Below, piece after piece: positions 35,240 to 44,326 of a stretch of 64,000 bases of DNA. Under the pieces are notes generated by a model that saw only the letters and a program-made list of their open reading frames with translations, was not told the DNA's origin and did not search any database. The stretch is from NCBI GenBank assembly GCA_025055765.1, contig JANWWS010000004.1, positions 185,478 through 249,477 of the forward strand, given 5' to 3'. The translations under genes were made by a program, and so were the position numbers. Source of the DNA: Leptospiraceae bacterium. GTDB taxonomy: Bacteria; Spirochaetota; Leptospiria; Turneriellales; Turneriellaceae. Numbering within the stretch: the stretch's first letter is position 1; each line of letters opens with the position of its first letter.

Positions 35240-36231
35240 GCCATTTTTTTGCCACGGAAATTACGCTTAACTTTCGAGGCATCAAAAAGACTATATCCCC
35301 AAACGAAAGGCCTCTACTTGTGGCGGAAATTGGTCTTAACCACAATAAAGATAGGTACTTGCTACAGGAAATAATTTATAAAGCAAAGGAGTGTGGCGCC
35401 GATGCTATAAAACTGCAGTCTTACAAAACCTCCCAGTTTATCCACCCAGACATACCGACCGTGAAAGGTCTCTACGATATTTTTGAACGATATGAACTTT
35501 CCGAAGAAGATCATGAACATGCCGCAGAACAAGCCGAAAAAGCCGGACTCCTTTTCTTTTCCACACCTCTTTCCCCCGGCTGGTCTAAATATCTTGAAAA
35601 GATAAAATCAGCGGCCATAAAAATTGCCTCAGGCGATATTAATAACTGGCAACTTCTGGAAGAGGCTTCTATAACAAGACTTCCGCTTATTATCTCCACT
35701 GGTGCAGCAAAAGCTCAGGCTATCCACCATGTGGTGCGCTTTTGCCGAGAAAGGAACCTACCCAATACGGTGTTGCTACATTGTGTTTCTCTCTACCCCA
35801 CCCCCCTGGAAAAAGCCAATCTTCAGCGCCTCGTAAATCTAAAAGAGGAGTTTCAGATCCTAACAGGCTTCTCAGACCACACCCTGGGAACAGAGGCCGC
35901 CTTCGCAGCAGCCATTTTGGGAGCTGTTATTGTTGAAAAGCATTTCACCCTGAATAAAACCCTTCCGGGACCTGACCACGCCATCTCGGCTGACCCCCCG
36001 GAGCTAAAAGAGTTACGCCGCAAACTTGACCTTGCGTTTTTGTTGCGAGGAAAGGGTGGTTTAAGTGCCCACGAAGAGGAATTCCATAACGACTTCTGGG
36101 GCAAACGCTCTCTTTACAATACACCCCAAGGGATTTTGGCTCTGCGGCCCCGGCAAAACCACCTTCCTCTGGATAGTGAATACTATACTTTTGTAAAGAC
36201 TCACGACCAAAGCTTGTCAACACATTCCTGA
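35236..36231 (+). CDS. NeuB-family sialic/pseudaminic-acid-type synthase
   Basis: The TIM-barrel NeuB domain is complete: LLVAEIGLNHNKD (26-38), KLQSYKTSQF, KIASGDINNW, STGAAKA, HCVSLYPTP, GFSDHTLG and VEKHFTLNK. It condenses phosphoenolpyruvate with an acetylated hexosamine to make nonulosonic acids such as N-acetylneuraminate or pseudaminate. The C-terminal SAF-like antifreeze domain seen in many homologues is short: only RSLYNTPQGILALRP is recognisable and residues stop at 331. No neuA, neuC or pse genes lie nearby. It overlaps the M23 gene by ATGA, so it may serve the cell surface in that unit. Confidence 0.88.
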   Translation: MSHFFATEITLNFRGIKKTISPNERPLLVAEIGLNHNKDRYLLQEIIYKAKECGADAIKLQSYKTSQFIHPDIPTVKGLYDIFERYELSEEDHEHAAEQAEKAGLLFFSTPLSPGWSKYLEKIKSAAIKIASGDINNWQLLEEASITRLPLIISTGAAKAQAIHHVVRFCRERNLPNTVLLHCVSLYPTPLEKANLQRLVNLKEEFQILTGFSDHTLGTEAAFAAAILGAVIVEKHFTLNKTLPGPDHAISADPPELKELRRKLDLAFLLRGKGGLSAHEEEFHNDFWGKRSLYNTPQGILALRPRQNHLPLDSEYYTFVKTHDQSLSTHS

Positions 36232-37427
36232 AGCCGCTCCACCCCTTTCTTAATTTGATCTAGAGAAGTTGCGTAGCTAATGCGAAAGGCGGGCTCATAC
36301 CCAAAAGCCGAACCTGGTACCGCCGCCACTAGGTAATCCTGGAGAAGGTGGGTACAAAATAATTTGCCCATATCTTTCTCCTCTGGATTTTCTCTTTGAA
36401 GTCGCTCAAAACCTGGGGATTGGAGAAGACCGCTTATATCGGGAAAAATGTAAAAAGCGCCATCCGGTTTTGCTATGCGCATGCCCTTAATTTGGCTGAG
36501 TTCCTTGAGTAGGTAGTCCCGGCGCTCCACAAAGTGATGTTTCATTTGATCAATAAAGCTAGTATCACATCCTAATGCCTTTAAAGCCCCATATTGGGCA
36601 AAGGTAGTTACGTTTGAAGTGCTTTGCCCCTGAATGGTATCCATGGCCTCAATAATTTGGCGCTCCTTGCAGGCGGCATAGCCAAGTCGCCAACCCGTCA
36701 TAGAATATGCCTTGGAAAAGCCATTGACAATGACCGTTCTAGGAAATATCTCTCGTGAAACCATAGCCAAGTTGTAGAAGGACTTACCATCATAGAGTAA
36801 TTTTTCGTAGATATCATCGCTGACCACGAGCACATGAGGATGCTCCTCGAGCACTTGCGCAAGGGTAGCTAACTCCTCCCGACTGTAAGCAATCCCGGTA
36901 GGATTGTTAGGAGAATTTAAGACAAAGGCCTTGGTCCTTTTGGTGATAGCCGATCTTAGCTCTTCTGCGGTAAATTTAAAATTTTGCTCTACCCCCGTAG
37001 AAATAAACACTGGTTTACCTCCCGCAAGAACTACCATATCCCGGTAGCTAACCCAATAAGGAGAGGGAATGATCACCTCATCCCCCGGATTTATGACCGC
37101 CATAAAAAAATTATAAAGCGCCTGCTTTCCCCCATTGGTTATTACAATTTCCTCGGGAGTGTAGTCGAGATTGTGATCCTTTTTGAGTTTTTCGGAAATA
37201 GCTTTTCTTAAAGGCAAAATGCCGCTTACCGCTGTATATTTTGTTTCCCCGCGTCGCAAAGCCTCTATCGCAGCTTCTTTGATCTCATCAGGGGTATCAA
37301 AATCAGGCTCTCCCGCCCCAAAGCCTACCACATCTTTTCCCTGTGCTCTTAGGCTTGCCGACAAAGCACTTATGGCTAAAGTGGGGGATGGAGCCACCTC
37401 TTTCATCCGGTCTGCTAAAAAACTCAT
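36201..37427 (-). CDS. Class I PLP aminotransferase (aspartate aminotransferase family)
   Basis: Fold type I aminotransferase: substrate loop GAGEPDFDTP, SPNNPTG (about 172-178) and Schiff-base lysine in VNGFSKAYSMTGWRLGY (K239 from the chosen start). The AspB-type enzyme transfers amino groups between aspartate and 2-oxoglutarate, or acts on aromatic or other amino acids. The frame continues upstream to a TTG at 37460, but ATG 37427 gives the normal N-terminus. The 3' ends of neuB and this gene overlap by 31 bases. Cofactor site intact; substrate not resolved. Confidence 0.9.
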   Translation of the reverse strand: MSFLADRMKEVAPSPTLAISALSASLRAQGKDVVGFGAGEPDFDTPDEIKEAAIEALRRGETKYTAVSGILPLRKAISEKLKKDHNLDYTPEEIVITNGGKQALYNFFMAVINPGDEVIIPSPYWVSYRDMVVLAGGKPVFISTGVEQNFKFTAEELRSAITKRTKAFVLNSPNNPTGIAYSREELATLAQVLEEHPHVLVVSDDIYEKLLYDGKSFYNLAMVSREIFPRTVIVNGFSKAYSMTGWRLGYAACKERQIIEAMDTIQGQSTSNVTTFAQYGALKALGCDTSFIDQMKHHFVERRDYLLKELSQIKGMRIAKPDGAFYIFPDISGLLQSPGFERLQRENPEEKDMGKLFCTHLLQDYLVAAVPGSAFGYEPAFRISYATSLDQIKKGVERLQECVDKLWS

Positions 37428-37504
37428 GAGACAGCCTAGTAATTCTTCCTTAGCCGACAAGGTAAATTAGATTGACTTCGCAAGGTCTTACTCTTGTTTC
37501 AACT

Positions 37505-37915
37505 ATGCGTATTCAAGATCAAAGAAAAAAGATATCAATTTACTTTAACTCCCATGACAAATATGAGGGCCAGCCACTATTACGGGTCTTACTTGAGGAG
37601 CTGTTAAAACTTCACGTGGCAGGTCTCAGTGTGTTTAAAACTCATGCTAATGCTGGCAGAAGACTCAGGTTACATTTAAATTTTCTATATCGATTCCTAA
37701 TGCAAAGAAGAGGAATATTAGTACAAATTATCGAGACGGAAAAAAAAGCAGAAGAAATTCTCAAACTATGTGATCGCATCATGCCCAATGGGATTGTCAC
37801 GCTGGAAGACGTGACCATGATCCGTTATAAAAAAATTGCTGTAAGTCGCGAAGATGAAGCCTTGGCTCAAAATTACAAGGTAGACCAACTGGGCCATGTG
37901 GAAACAGAACTTTAG
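37505..37915 (+). CDS. DUF190 family PII-like protein
   Basis: The 136-residue protein matches DUF190/COG1993: ISIYFNSHDKYEGQPLLRVLLEEL (residues about 10-33 in part), a long middle helix and PNGIVTLEDVTMIRYKK at the C-terminus. DUF190 proteins have a PII-like ferredoxin fold and often occur near ion transporters such as CrcB fluoride channels or potassium systems. No such transporter lies here, so function is unknown. ATG 37505 is preferred; the frame extends upstream to an unsupported start at 37472. Confidence 0.72.
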   Translation: MRIQDQRKKISIYFNSHDKYEGQPLLRVLLEELLKLHVAGLSVFKTHANAGRRLRLHLNFLYRFLMQRRGILVQIIETEKKAEEILKLCDRIMPNGIVTLEDVTMIRYKKIAVSREDEALAQNYKVDQLGHVETEL

Positions 37916-39075
37916 AAGGCCGCTAGCAAAATAGACTCAATTTCGTGCCTTGTGAGAGCGCGGGGTGAATTCTCTAGCTGAGGGAAGGAGGCACAGAAGC
38001 GCGCGACATCCGCAAGTTGGTGCTTTTTTATGTCAAATTCTGACAGGCGCATAGGCAAGTTAACTTCAATAAAAAGCCGGCGAACCCCTTCCACAGCTTT
38101 AATAGCAGCTTCAATGACAGAAATATCCTTCACGTCCTCTCCTAAACTACGGGCGATATGGATGTATTGCGCTGGAGCAGCCGTAAGGTAATATTCCATG
38201 ACATGGGGTAGAATTAAGGTCAAGGCATCATGAAAATTTAGGTTAGCTACACTCTTAAGACCCCAAGCAATAGCAAAACTGGCTCCAACGGAACAAGCCG
38301 CCGCGGCGATACCTGTCATAGCAGAGCTCCACAAAAGCGTTGAGATATGCTTTTCATTTTTTGGTTCTTTGTAGAGGAGGGGTAAATTGCGCCTGATCAT
38401 ATCTATGGCTCGTAAAATGAGCGCACTTGTTAAAGGGTTTGATTTTGGGGAAAGTTGACTTTCGATGGCATAGACAAGCGTAGCCCCGCCGGAGCGGGCT
38501 GCTGAATCCGAGGTAAGATGTTGGCACACCTTGGGATCATAAAAACATGCTACAGGAAATAAGGATTCATGTTCCATATACTTCCGGTAGCCATCAGAGG
38601 AATCTAATAACGTAAAACTTGGGGTAAGCTCTTCTCCCATAGTTGGCTCGACGGGTATGGTGAGTATCGGTAGAGCGGGATTGGAAATACGGCCCTTATT
38701 ATTTAAAAGGTCAGCAGCAAAGAGAGTATTTGTAGCCAAAAGAGCCACGGCTTTTGCAGCGGAAAAAGTTTCCATGCCACCGTAGGCAATAATGAGATCT
38801 GCATGGGCTTTTTTAACGAAGTAAGTGGCCGAATCGATTTGGTCACTTGAGGGTTCTTTTTCTAAATCATCGTATAGTATCACCCCCTCTAGATGCTTCA
38901 TGAGGGCGGTGCGCAAAATAGCTAGTTCTTCCGGATTTTTATTCTCTGATTTTAGTACCAGGATAATTCCACGGCTGCCAAAAGCGCGTACATAACTGCC
39001 AATGCGGTAAAGGGAGTCGTTCTCTAAATGAATTCTTGTCGGAAGGGCAAAGTGTGCCCAGCTAATCCCCTGCAA
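37912..39075 (-). CDS. Degenerate iron-containing alcohol dehydrogenase family protein
   Basis: Overall length (387), an N-terminal Rossmann region and a C-terminal helical domain fit the group III (Fe-ADH) family. However, three of four metal ligands seem lost. The canonical GMDALTHAIE is GGATLVYAIE (Asp to Ala, His to Tyr), and the VHAMAH ligand His is Phe in SFAIAW; only NFHDAL retains a His (H277 equivalent). The NAD motif GGGSxxD is YGGMETFSAAK. It is probably a metal-free pseudoenzyme or one with changed cofactor use. It overlaps the 3' end of the DUF190 gene by 4 bases and is 18 bases after flgM. Confidence 0.72.
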   Translation of the reverse strand: MQGISWAHFALPTRIHLENDSLYRIGSYVRAFGSRGIILVLKSENKNPEELAILRTALMKHLEGVILYDDLEKEPSSDQIDSATYFVKKAHADLIIAYGGMETFSAAKAVALLATNTLFAADLLNNKGRISNPALPILTIPVEPTMGEELTPSFTLLDSSDGYRKYMEHESLFPVACFYDPKVCQHLTSDSAARSGGATLVYAIESQLSPKSNPLTSALILRAIDMIRRNLPLLYKEPKNEKHISTLLWSSAMTGIAAAACSVGASFAIAWGLKSVANLNFHDALTLILPHVMEYYLTAAPAQYIHIARSLGEDVKDISVIEAAIKAVEGVRRLFIEVNLPMRLSEFDIKKHQLADVARFCASFPQLENSPRALTRHEIESILLAAF

Positions 39076-39093
39076 GCGCCGTGCTTTTTAGCC

Positions 39094-39405
39094 TTAGGTG
39101 CGTTGGGTTGGAACAAGATTTGCAGCTATTTTTTCTGCCACTTTTTCAATGATTTCGTTTGTGAGATTGTCGTATTCTCCCCTTGCTAGCTTTTCTTTGA
39201 CCTCCTTGACTCTCTCCTGCCGTATTTCGGGAGCCGAACGCACCGTCTTGAGAGCTTGTTGCGCCTCTTGCGCTCTTATAGCCTCTTCGGAGATTTTTAC
39301 CGTATCTTGGCCAAAGACCGGATTTACTTCAGCTGTTCTAGCTGGTTTTTGCACATCCTTGGGTTCGTAGAATTTCCCAACACCACCAACCTTATCTATC
39401 ATCAT
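39094..39405 (-). CDS. flgM: Anti-sigma-28 factor FlgM
   Basis: The C-terminal half (VKISEEA, then an RQERVKEVKEKLARGEYDNLTNE-type region and VAEKIAANL) matches the sigma-28-binding helices of FlgM. The N-terminus is disordered and polar, as usual. FlgM holds FliA inactive until it is secreted through a finished hook-basal body, so the organism should be flagellated. It stands without other flagellar genes in this window. AAGGGG lies ten bases before the ATG. Length (103) is normal. Confidence 0.85.
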   Translation of the reverse strand: MMIDKVGGVGKFYEPKDVQKPARTAEVNPVFGQDTVKISEEAIRAQEAQQALKTVRSAPEIRQERVKEVKEKLARGEYDNLTNEIIEKVAEKIAANLVPTQRT

Positions 39406-39460
39406 GCTACACCCCTTATGGCAAACCTTTTACCTCTATTATTATCATTGTCGGCTAAAA

Positions 39461-40159
39461 CTAGGCTAAATTTAGCACTTTTCCTATCTTATTATGGCGG
39501 TCAAGCAACATTACAAATTCTCCCCGCTTGCCCACAGACCACGTTATGGCTTCTCCAAGGCTACCCCAGAAAAACTCCTCATGGTCTTTCGTTAGCTCTC
39601 GCCCAATAAAAACCGGGCTTTCCCCCAGAATCTCTCTCAAATCCGCTAACATCTCCTGTAGCCGATGGCGGCTTTCATACAATGCTATGGTGCCGACAAA
39701 ATTTTGGTATTGGGAAAGCTGATTTTTTCTCGCAGCTGACTTCGATGGCAAAAATCCAAGAAAAAGCAGGGGAAACACAGGCATGGGGGCTACTGACAAA
39801 AGTGCCGTAAGAGCGGAGGGACCAGGTACAGGCTTTACAGGAAGCTTGTTCTCCCAACAAAGTTTAAGTAACACATAACCTGGATCACACAATCTTGGGG
39901 TGCCAGCATCGGCAATAAGCGCTACGTTTTTGCCCTGCCTTAATTTCTCCACGATCTGCGGAGCTAACATATGCTCGTTGTAGCTATGGTAGGCCAATAG
40001 TTGGCCTGTTGGCTTAACCCCAATCCTCCGGAACCAATCCCTGGCTTTACGGCTATCCTCACATGCAATAATCTCCACTTTTTCTAGAATCTCCTTGGCC
40101 CGCCAGGACATATCGAGGGCATGGCCAATAGGCAAGGCAACCGAATAGAGGGTCCCCAT
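39461..40159 (-). CDS. rsmI: 16S rRNA (cytidine1402-2'-O)-methyltransferase RsmI
   Basis: RsmI methylates C1402 in the ribosomal P site using SAM. The N-terminal GTLYSVALPIGHALD, the ACEDSRKA block and ADAGTPRLCDPG (SAM-binding) and VPGPSALTALLS are the usual motifs. A longer frame exists upstream to 40255, but family alignment and the TGACATG junction with the preceding gene (stop, one base, ATG) put the start at 40159, giving 232 residues. The family's PIGNLED is altered to PIGHALD. Confidence 0.88.
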   Translation of the reverse strand: MGTLYSVALPIGHALDMSWRAKEILEKVEIIACEDSRKARDWFRRIGVKPTGQLLAYHSYNEHMLAPQIVEKLRQGKNVALIADAGTPRLCDPGYVLLKLCWENKLPVKPVPGPSALTALLSVAPMPVFPLLFLGFLPSKSAARKNQLSQYQNFVGTIALYESRHRLQEMLADLREILGESPVFIGRELTKDHEEFFWGSLGEAITWSVGKRGEFVMLLDRHNKIGKVLNLA

Positions 40160-40160
40160 G

Positions 40161-41195
40161 TCAGCGAGAAGATAGCTCTTGATACAAAAGCCCCCTTGCG
40201 GCTCTCTCGTAGTCGTTGTGGGGATTCCACAAAATGAAGCCATCCCCCCCAGCATCGTACACAGCTCTCACCTGCGCCAAGATATAGTCCTCCAGAGATA
40301 GGCCCGAGGCGCGAATCTGATAGGAGAAAGCCTGAATATAAGCAACCACTCTCGTCCCCTTAAGCCGGTTCTTGGTGTTAGCCACCCCCTCTTGCACCGT
40401 TTCATAAGGATGACCCATTCTATAACGATCGTTATAATAATGAGAGGGGTATAACATGGGGCAAATTACATCCACATAGTCACCAAACAACTCTAGCCTT
40501 TGGCCAATAGTGTCGTCATGATTCAAGGTAATGCGGCCAAAGACATCGGCCGAAAGCAACACCCCATAACGGCTAGTAATTTCTTTCGCTTGTCGCAGGA
40601 TGGCAGAAATTGTCTCATATTTGTGTTTTCGCGGGATTTTTTGGATCTCGGGAGTATCCGCATAGCGGATGTAGTCAAGTTGGATTTCTTGAAATCGAGA
40701 CTTGGAGGCATCTTCCACTGTTTTGAGGATTTTCACCACATAGTTAGGGTCAGGATTTTTTTGCCGCAACCCTCCTGGAAAAACCACTACCCTTGCCACA
40801 ACAAAAATACCATGCCTCTGCAAAAATTCTACCTTGTCAGCATCCACCATTTTGGGCTGCACATCCAAGACAAAGGTGTTTATGCTATATCTCTGGGCAT
40901 ATTTTAGAAACTCTTGGAGTTTTGTTAAGTTATGGCTATTTCGGTTATGAAGATAAATACCACGACGATAGCTAGGCTCATACATAGGGGCAAGTTCTCT
41001 CTTTTGCCCAGCTTCAGGGGGGGTATCTAACACAGCTGTTGTATTTTGATCTTGTAGAGGCTTGGGAATGGAGGCAAGCGGCCTATGGGCATCTAAAGCC
41101 TCTTCTTTTAGCTGGCTTTGGCGGTATATACAGCCCATGCTGCTATAGAGCAAAACAGCAGCTAAGAAAAAAAGAAGTGCTAGAATTTGCTGCAT
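40161..41195 (-). CDS. DUF4015 putative glycoside hydrolase, possible lipoprotein
   Basis: The protein matches DUF4015 (a TIM-barrel glycosidase-like family): GIYLHNRNSHNLTKLQEFL, TFVLDVQPK, VVARVVVFP, EIQLDYIRYADTPE, ADVFGR, YVDVICPMLYPSHY and GFILWNPHNDY, in order between about residues 78 and 330. Catalytic acids have not been experimentally defined. The N-terminus is hydrophobic and ends in SSMGC (C22), a loose lipobox of the kind spirochaetes use; it lacks basic residues at its start. It is probably a surface or periplasmic enzyme acting on a polysaccharide. It is 1 base upstream of rsmI. Confidence 0.8.
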   Translation of the reverse strand: MQQILALLFFLAAVLLYSSMGCIYRQSQLKEEALDAHRPLASIPKPLQDQNTTAVLDTPPEAGQKRELAPMYEPSYRRGIYLHNRNSHNLTKLQEFLKYAQRYSINTFVLDVQPKMVDADKVEFLQRHGIFVVARVVVFPGGLRQKNPDPNYVVKILKTVEDASKSRFQEIQLDYIRYADTPEIQKIPRKHKYETISAILRQAKEITSRYGVLLSADVFGRITLNHDDTIGQRLELFGDYVDVICPMLYPSHYYNDRYRMGHPYETVQEGVANTKNRLKGTRVVAYIQAFSYQIRASGLSLEDYILAQVRAVYDAGGDGFILWNPHNDYERAARGLLYQELSSR

Positions 41196-41268
41196 AGTTT
41201 TCTATCGGCTCCCCTTTGGCTTCCCATGATTGCAATTGGCGTACAGAGCCAAAAGCGAAATTTGGACC

Positions 41269-41961
41269 ATGATGGATAAATTTAAAATACCATCCATGTT
41301 TAATCAAATTGCCCACCGCTATGATTTCCTAAACCACTTTTTGAGCCTTGGCATTGATACCATATGGCGTCGCAAAGCTCTGTCCTATTTTTCATTCCAC
41401 AAAGACTCTCTTGTACTTGATCTAGCTACCGGAACCGGTGATTTGGCCCTTTTGGCCTTGAAAAAGGGGGCAACCATGGTGGTTGGATTAGATCCCGCCC
41501 ATGCCATGCTGAGACAGGCGCAAAAAAAAGTTAGACCACAAACCGGTCAATTTGTGCTCGTTGAGGCTTTTGCGGAGGAAATCCCTTTTCAAAGCGAAGT
41601 CTTTAGCCATGCCATGGTAGCCTATGGCATACGCAATGTAAGCGACCGAGAAAAGACCTTTCAAGAAATCTACAGGGTTCTAAAAAAAAATGGAGAGCTT
41701 CTCATCTTAGAATTTGGCCAGATAGAAAAGCCTTTACTTGCTCAGCTATTCCATTTCTATTTTCATTACCTTTTGCCAAAGCTTGGCGGATGGATTAGCG
41801 GCCATCGAGAGGCTTATCGGTACCTACCGCAATCCGTTGCCCACTTCATAGGGCGCGAAAAACTTATTGCGGAAGCTGTGCAAAGAGGTTTTGCGCATAA
41901 AAAAACAAAGCTCCTCTTTGGTGGACTCTCTGTGATTTATCTTTTCACAAAACGGAGTTGA
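41269..41961 (+). CDS. UbiE/MenG quinone C-methyltransferase
   Basis: SAM-dependent methyltransferase with the UbiE hallmarks: FNQIAHRYDFLNHFLSLGID, motif I VLDLATGTGDLA, YGIRNVSDREKTFQEIYRVLK and SGHREAYRYLPQSV. It methylates demethylmenaquinone or the ubiquinone precursor. Only one ubi gene and ubiB occur here, so the quinone type is open. The frame extends upstream to a TTG at 41230, but ATG 41269 gives the usual N-terminus. No clear ribosome site. It is divergent from DUF4015. Confidence 0.9.
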   Translation: MMDKFKIPSMFNQIAHRYDFLNHFLSLGIDTIWRRKALSYFSFHKDSLVLDLATGTGDLALLALKKGATMVVGLDPAHAMLRQAQKKVRPQTGQFVLVEAFAEEIPFQSEVFSHAMVAYGIRNVSDREKTFQEIYRVLKKNGELLILEFGQIEKPLLAQLFHFYFHYLLPKLGGWISGHREAYRYLPQSVAHFIGREKLIAEAVQRGFAHKKTKLLFGGLSVIYLFTKRS

Positions 41962-42003
41962 ACTTTTGATTTACATGGCGCCAACAAGCTAGCCACTGCC
42001 GTT

Positions 42004-43242
42004 ATGCTTCAGGTGGGTCTTTTTGGTCTTGGAAACGTAGGCCAAAGTTTTCTGAAAATTCTACGCCAAAAAAAACTGCCTGTTCAAGTTGTAGCGGTTG
42101 TTGATCGCAGCTTTGCGCGCAAAAAAGACATCTTACAAGAAATCCCTGCTTCAGACGACCCTTCTTTTATTTTAAATCAAACAAAATTAGATGCCGTGGT
42201 AGAATTAATAGGGGGCTCTGACACAGCTCTTTTCGCAGCAAAAGAATGTCTCAAAAAGGGTATCCCCTTTGTCACCGCTAACAAAGCACTCCTTGCCGAG
42301 CATGGCTATAGTCTTTTCTCCCTCGCTCAAGAAAACCATACAAGCATATACTTTGAAGCAGCTGTAGCAGGGGCTATACCTATTATCCACAACCTTCAAA
42401 ATGTCTATTCCTGGGAAAAACTGGAATTTCTAGAGGGAATTTTAAATGGCACAACAAACTATATCCTTACCCGCATGCATAGGGAAAAAAAAGAGTACGA
42501 AACTATTTTGTCAGATGCCCAGAAGTTAGGACTTGCCGAAAGCAACCCCAGACTTGATGTAGAGGGGATCGATGCAGCCCAAAAACTGTGCCTTTTAACT
42601 ACTCTGTGTACTAGTACCTTTGTAGACATAGAACGTGTTTTTTACAGGGGCATTCACGAACTAACTCTCCAAGACGTGGTGTGGGCGCAACGCATGGATT
42701 ATCGCATAAAGCTCTTAGCCCGAGCCTTTTTCAAAGAAGAAGAAATATTTTTAGGTGTAGAGCCAACCTTTGTAAAAAGTGGGCACGATCTCTACGATAT
42801 TCAAGAAGAAAATAACGCCATTTACTTTAAGGGTGAGTTTTCTGAGAATCATTTGTTTGTAGGCAAAGGGGCTGGTGGCTTTCCTACGGCATCTGCCGTT
42901 GTCTGTGATCTCTTACGCATAATGCGCGGCGAAAAATACCCATGGCCCAAAAAGTGGCACTACGCCCGCGTGCAAGATATTGGCACTTTACCTACCAGCT
43001 ATTACGTGCGCTTTCTCGTGCAAGATATAGCCGGTGTGTTGGCACAAGTAAGCGAGGTATTTCGAGATCATAATATCTCCATTGCGGTGCTCCATCAAGA
43101 ACAGCAGCAGAACGATCGAACAGCCGAAATTGTTTTAACTACTCATGAGACAACGAGAACCAATATCCTAGAGACCCTGCGCAAACTTACCCTTTTAAAA
43201 GAAGTAATGGGAAGGCCCGTATATTACCCCATCGTATCTTAA
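42004..43242 (+). CDS. hom: Homoserine dehydrogenase with C-terminal ACT domain
   Basis: Residues 3-15 hold the NAD(P) motif VGLFGLGNVGQSF. The catalytic domain contains EAAVAGAIPIIHNLQ, FLEGILNGTTNYILT and GAGGFPTASAVV, and a C-terminal ACT domain (about 335-410, FLVQDIAGVLAQVSEVF) suggests feedback control by threonine. The enzyme reduces aspartate semialdehyde to homoserine for threonine and methionine. Length (412) is normal. No lysC, thrB or thrC is adjacent. No ribosome site is evident. Confidence 0.95.
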   Translation: MLQVGLFGLGNVGQSFLKILRQKKLPVQVVAVVDRSFARKKDILQEIPASDDPSFILNQTKLDAVVELIGGSDTALFAAKECLKKGIPFVTANKALLAEHGYSLFSLAQENHTSIYFEAAVAGAIPIIHNLQNVYSWEKLEFLEGILNGTTNYILTRMHREKKEYETILSDAQKLGLAESNPRLDVEGIDAAQKLCLLTTLCTSTFVDIERVFYRGIHELTLQDVVWAQRMDYRIKLLARAFFKEEEIFLGVEPTFVKSGHDLYDIQEENNAIYFKGEFSENHLFVGKGAGGFPTASAVVCDLLRIMRGEKYPWPKKWHYARVQDIGTLPTSYYVRFLVQDIAGVLAQVSEVFRDHNISIAVLHQEQQQNDRTAEIVLTTHETTRTNILETLRKLTLLKEVMGRPVYYPIVS

Positions 43243-43300
43243 AAATGAAGCTTGTGTCATTTTTTTCTTTACGAGTGGGATTTTTGAAAGATTCTTTACT

Positions 43301-44317
43301 ATGAATCCGAGGGTAGAAAAGCATAAGGCCCAAGCCAATTTCACTCGCTATCGAGGTCAACCAGGAGGCCACTACGAAAGCTATTTTTTAAGGGCAAACC
43401 ACCCACAAAAAAAAGAAGCTTTCTGGATCCGTTACACTATTTATAGCCCCCGCCACGCTCCTGAAAAGGCTTTGGGTGAGCTCTGGGCTATCTGGTTTGA
43501 TGGACATACGGGGAAACATGTCGCTATAAAGCAGGAGTTTCCTATAAACCGCTCTGAGTACCACGCTTATCATTTTTCCTTGGACTTTAATGGTGCTCTC
43601 TTAAACGATCATGAAGCCCGAGGTTCTATCGACGCGGGGGGAAAAACAATTTCTTGGGAACTCCATTATAAGGGAAACGAAGAGACTCTTTTTCTTTTCC
43701 CGCTATCTGCCTATGAGTTGCCCTGGCCTAAGGCAAAATCCCTCGTGCCGAAACCCCTCGCGTCCTTCTCTGGGCACATAGAGGTGAATGGCACAAAGCA
43801 TATAGTGGATGGCTGGATTGGCTCACAAAACCATAACTGGGGTGAGCGCCATACCGATGAATACGCATGGGGCCAAGTAGCTGGCTTTGACAACGCCCCG
43901 GATTCTTTTTTAGAAGTCGGCTCTGGCAAAATCAATCTCCCTTTCGGAATAAAAACGCCCTACCTTACCCCCCTTGTCTTGCGCCATAGAGGCCATGAGT
44001 ATGCTCTAAACAACTGGCATGAGATTGTCTTGGCTCGAGCCGAATTAAATGGCTTTATGTGGAGATTTTCGACTGAAAACAGCGAAGTTAAGATAGAAGG
44101 CAAAATAGAGGCAAAGGTAGATGATTTCGTAGGTCTAACCTATTACAACCCCCCAGGTGGGGTAAAATATTGTTTAAACTCAAAAATAGCCTCATGTTAT
44201 CTAAAGCTCACAGAAAAAGGGCGGCTGGGACTTAGTCACGAACTTTACACAAAACACCGAGCTGCTTTTGAGATTCTAACAGATAACCCAAATCATGGAG
44301 TTAAAATGTATATTTAG
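43301..44317 (+). CDS. Tocopherol-cyclase/CrtC-like (lipocalin-type) protein
   Basis: The protein of 338 residues has the QNHNWGERHTDEYAWGQV motif (about 177-194), shared by tocopherol cyclase-like, hydroxyneurosporene synthase (CrtC) and Svf1/AttH lipocalin-type proteins, all of them twin beta-barrels. Family members hydrate or cyclise isoprenoids or carry lipids. There is no signal peptide. It is followed after 9 bases by a two-domain SDR, so the two likely act on the same, probably lipid, substrate. Function is inferred. Confidence 0.65.
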   Translation: MNPRVEKHKAQANFTRYRGQPGGHYESYFLRANHPQKKEAFWIRYTIYSPRHAPEKALGELWAIWFDGHTGKHVAIKQEFPINRSEYHAYHFSLDFNGALLNDHEARGSIDAGGKTISWELHYKGNEETLFLFPLSAYELPWPKAKSLVPKPLASFSGHIEVNGTKHIVDGWIGSQNHNWGERHTDEYAWGQVAGFDNAPDSFLEVGSGKINLPFGIKTPYLTPLVLRHRGHEYALNNWHEIVLARAELNGFMWRFSTENSEVKIEGKIEAKVDDFVGLTYYNPPGGVKYCLNSKIASCYLKLTEKGRLGLSHELYTKHRAAFEILTDNPNHGVKMYI

Positions 44318-44326
44318 GAGATATCT

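Noticed and set aside
39461..40255. Longer rsmI start at 40255
   Set aside because: The extra 32 codons lie inside the upstream gene and precede the conserved GTLYSVA start.
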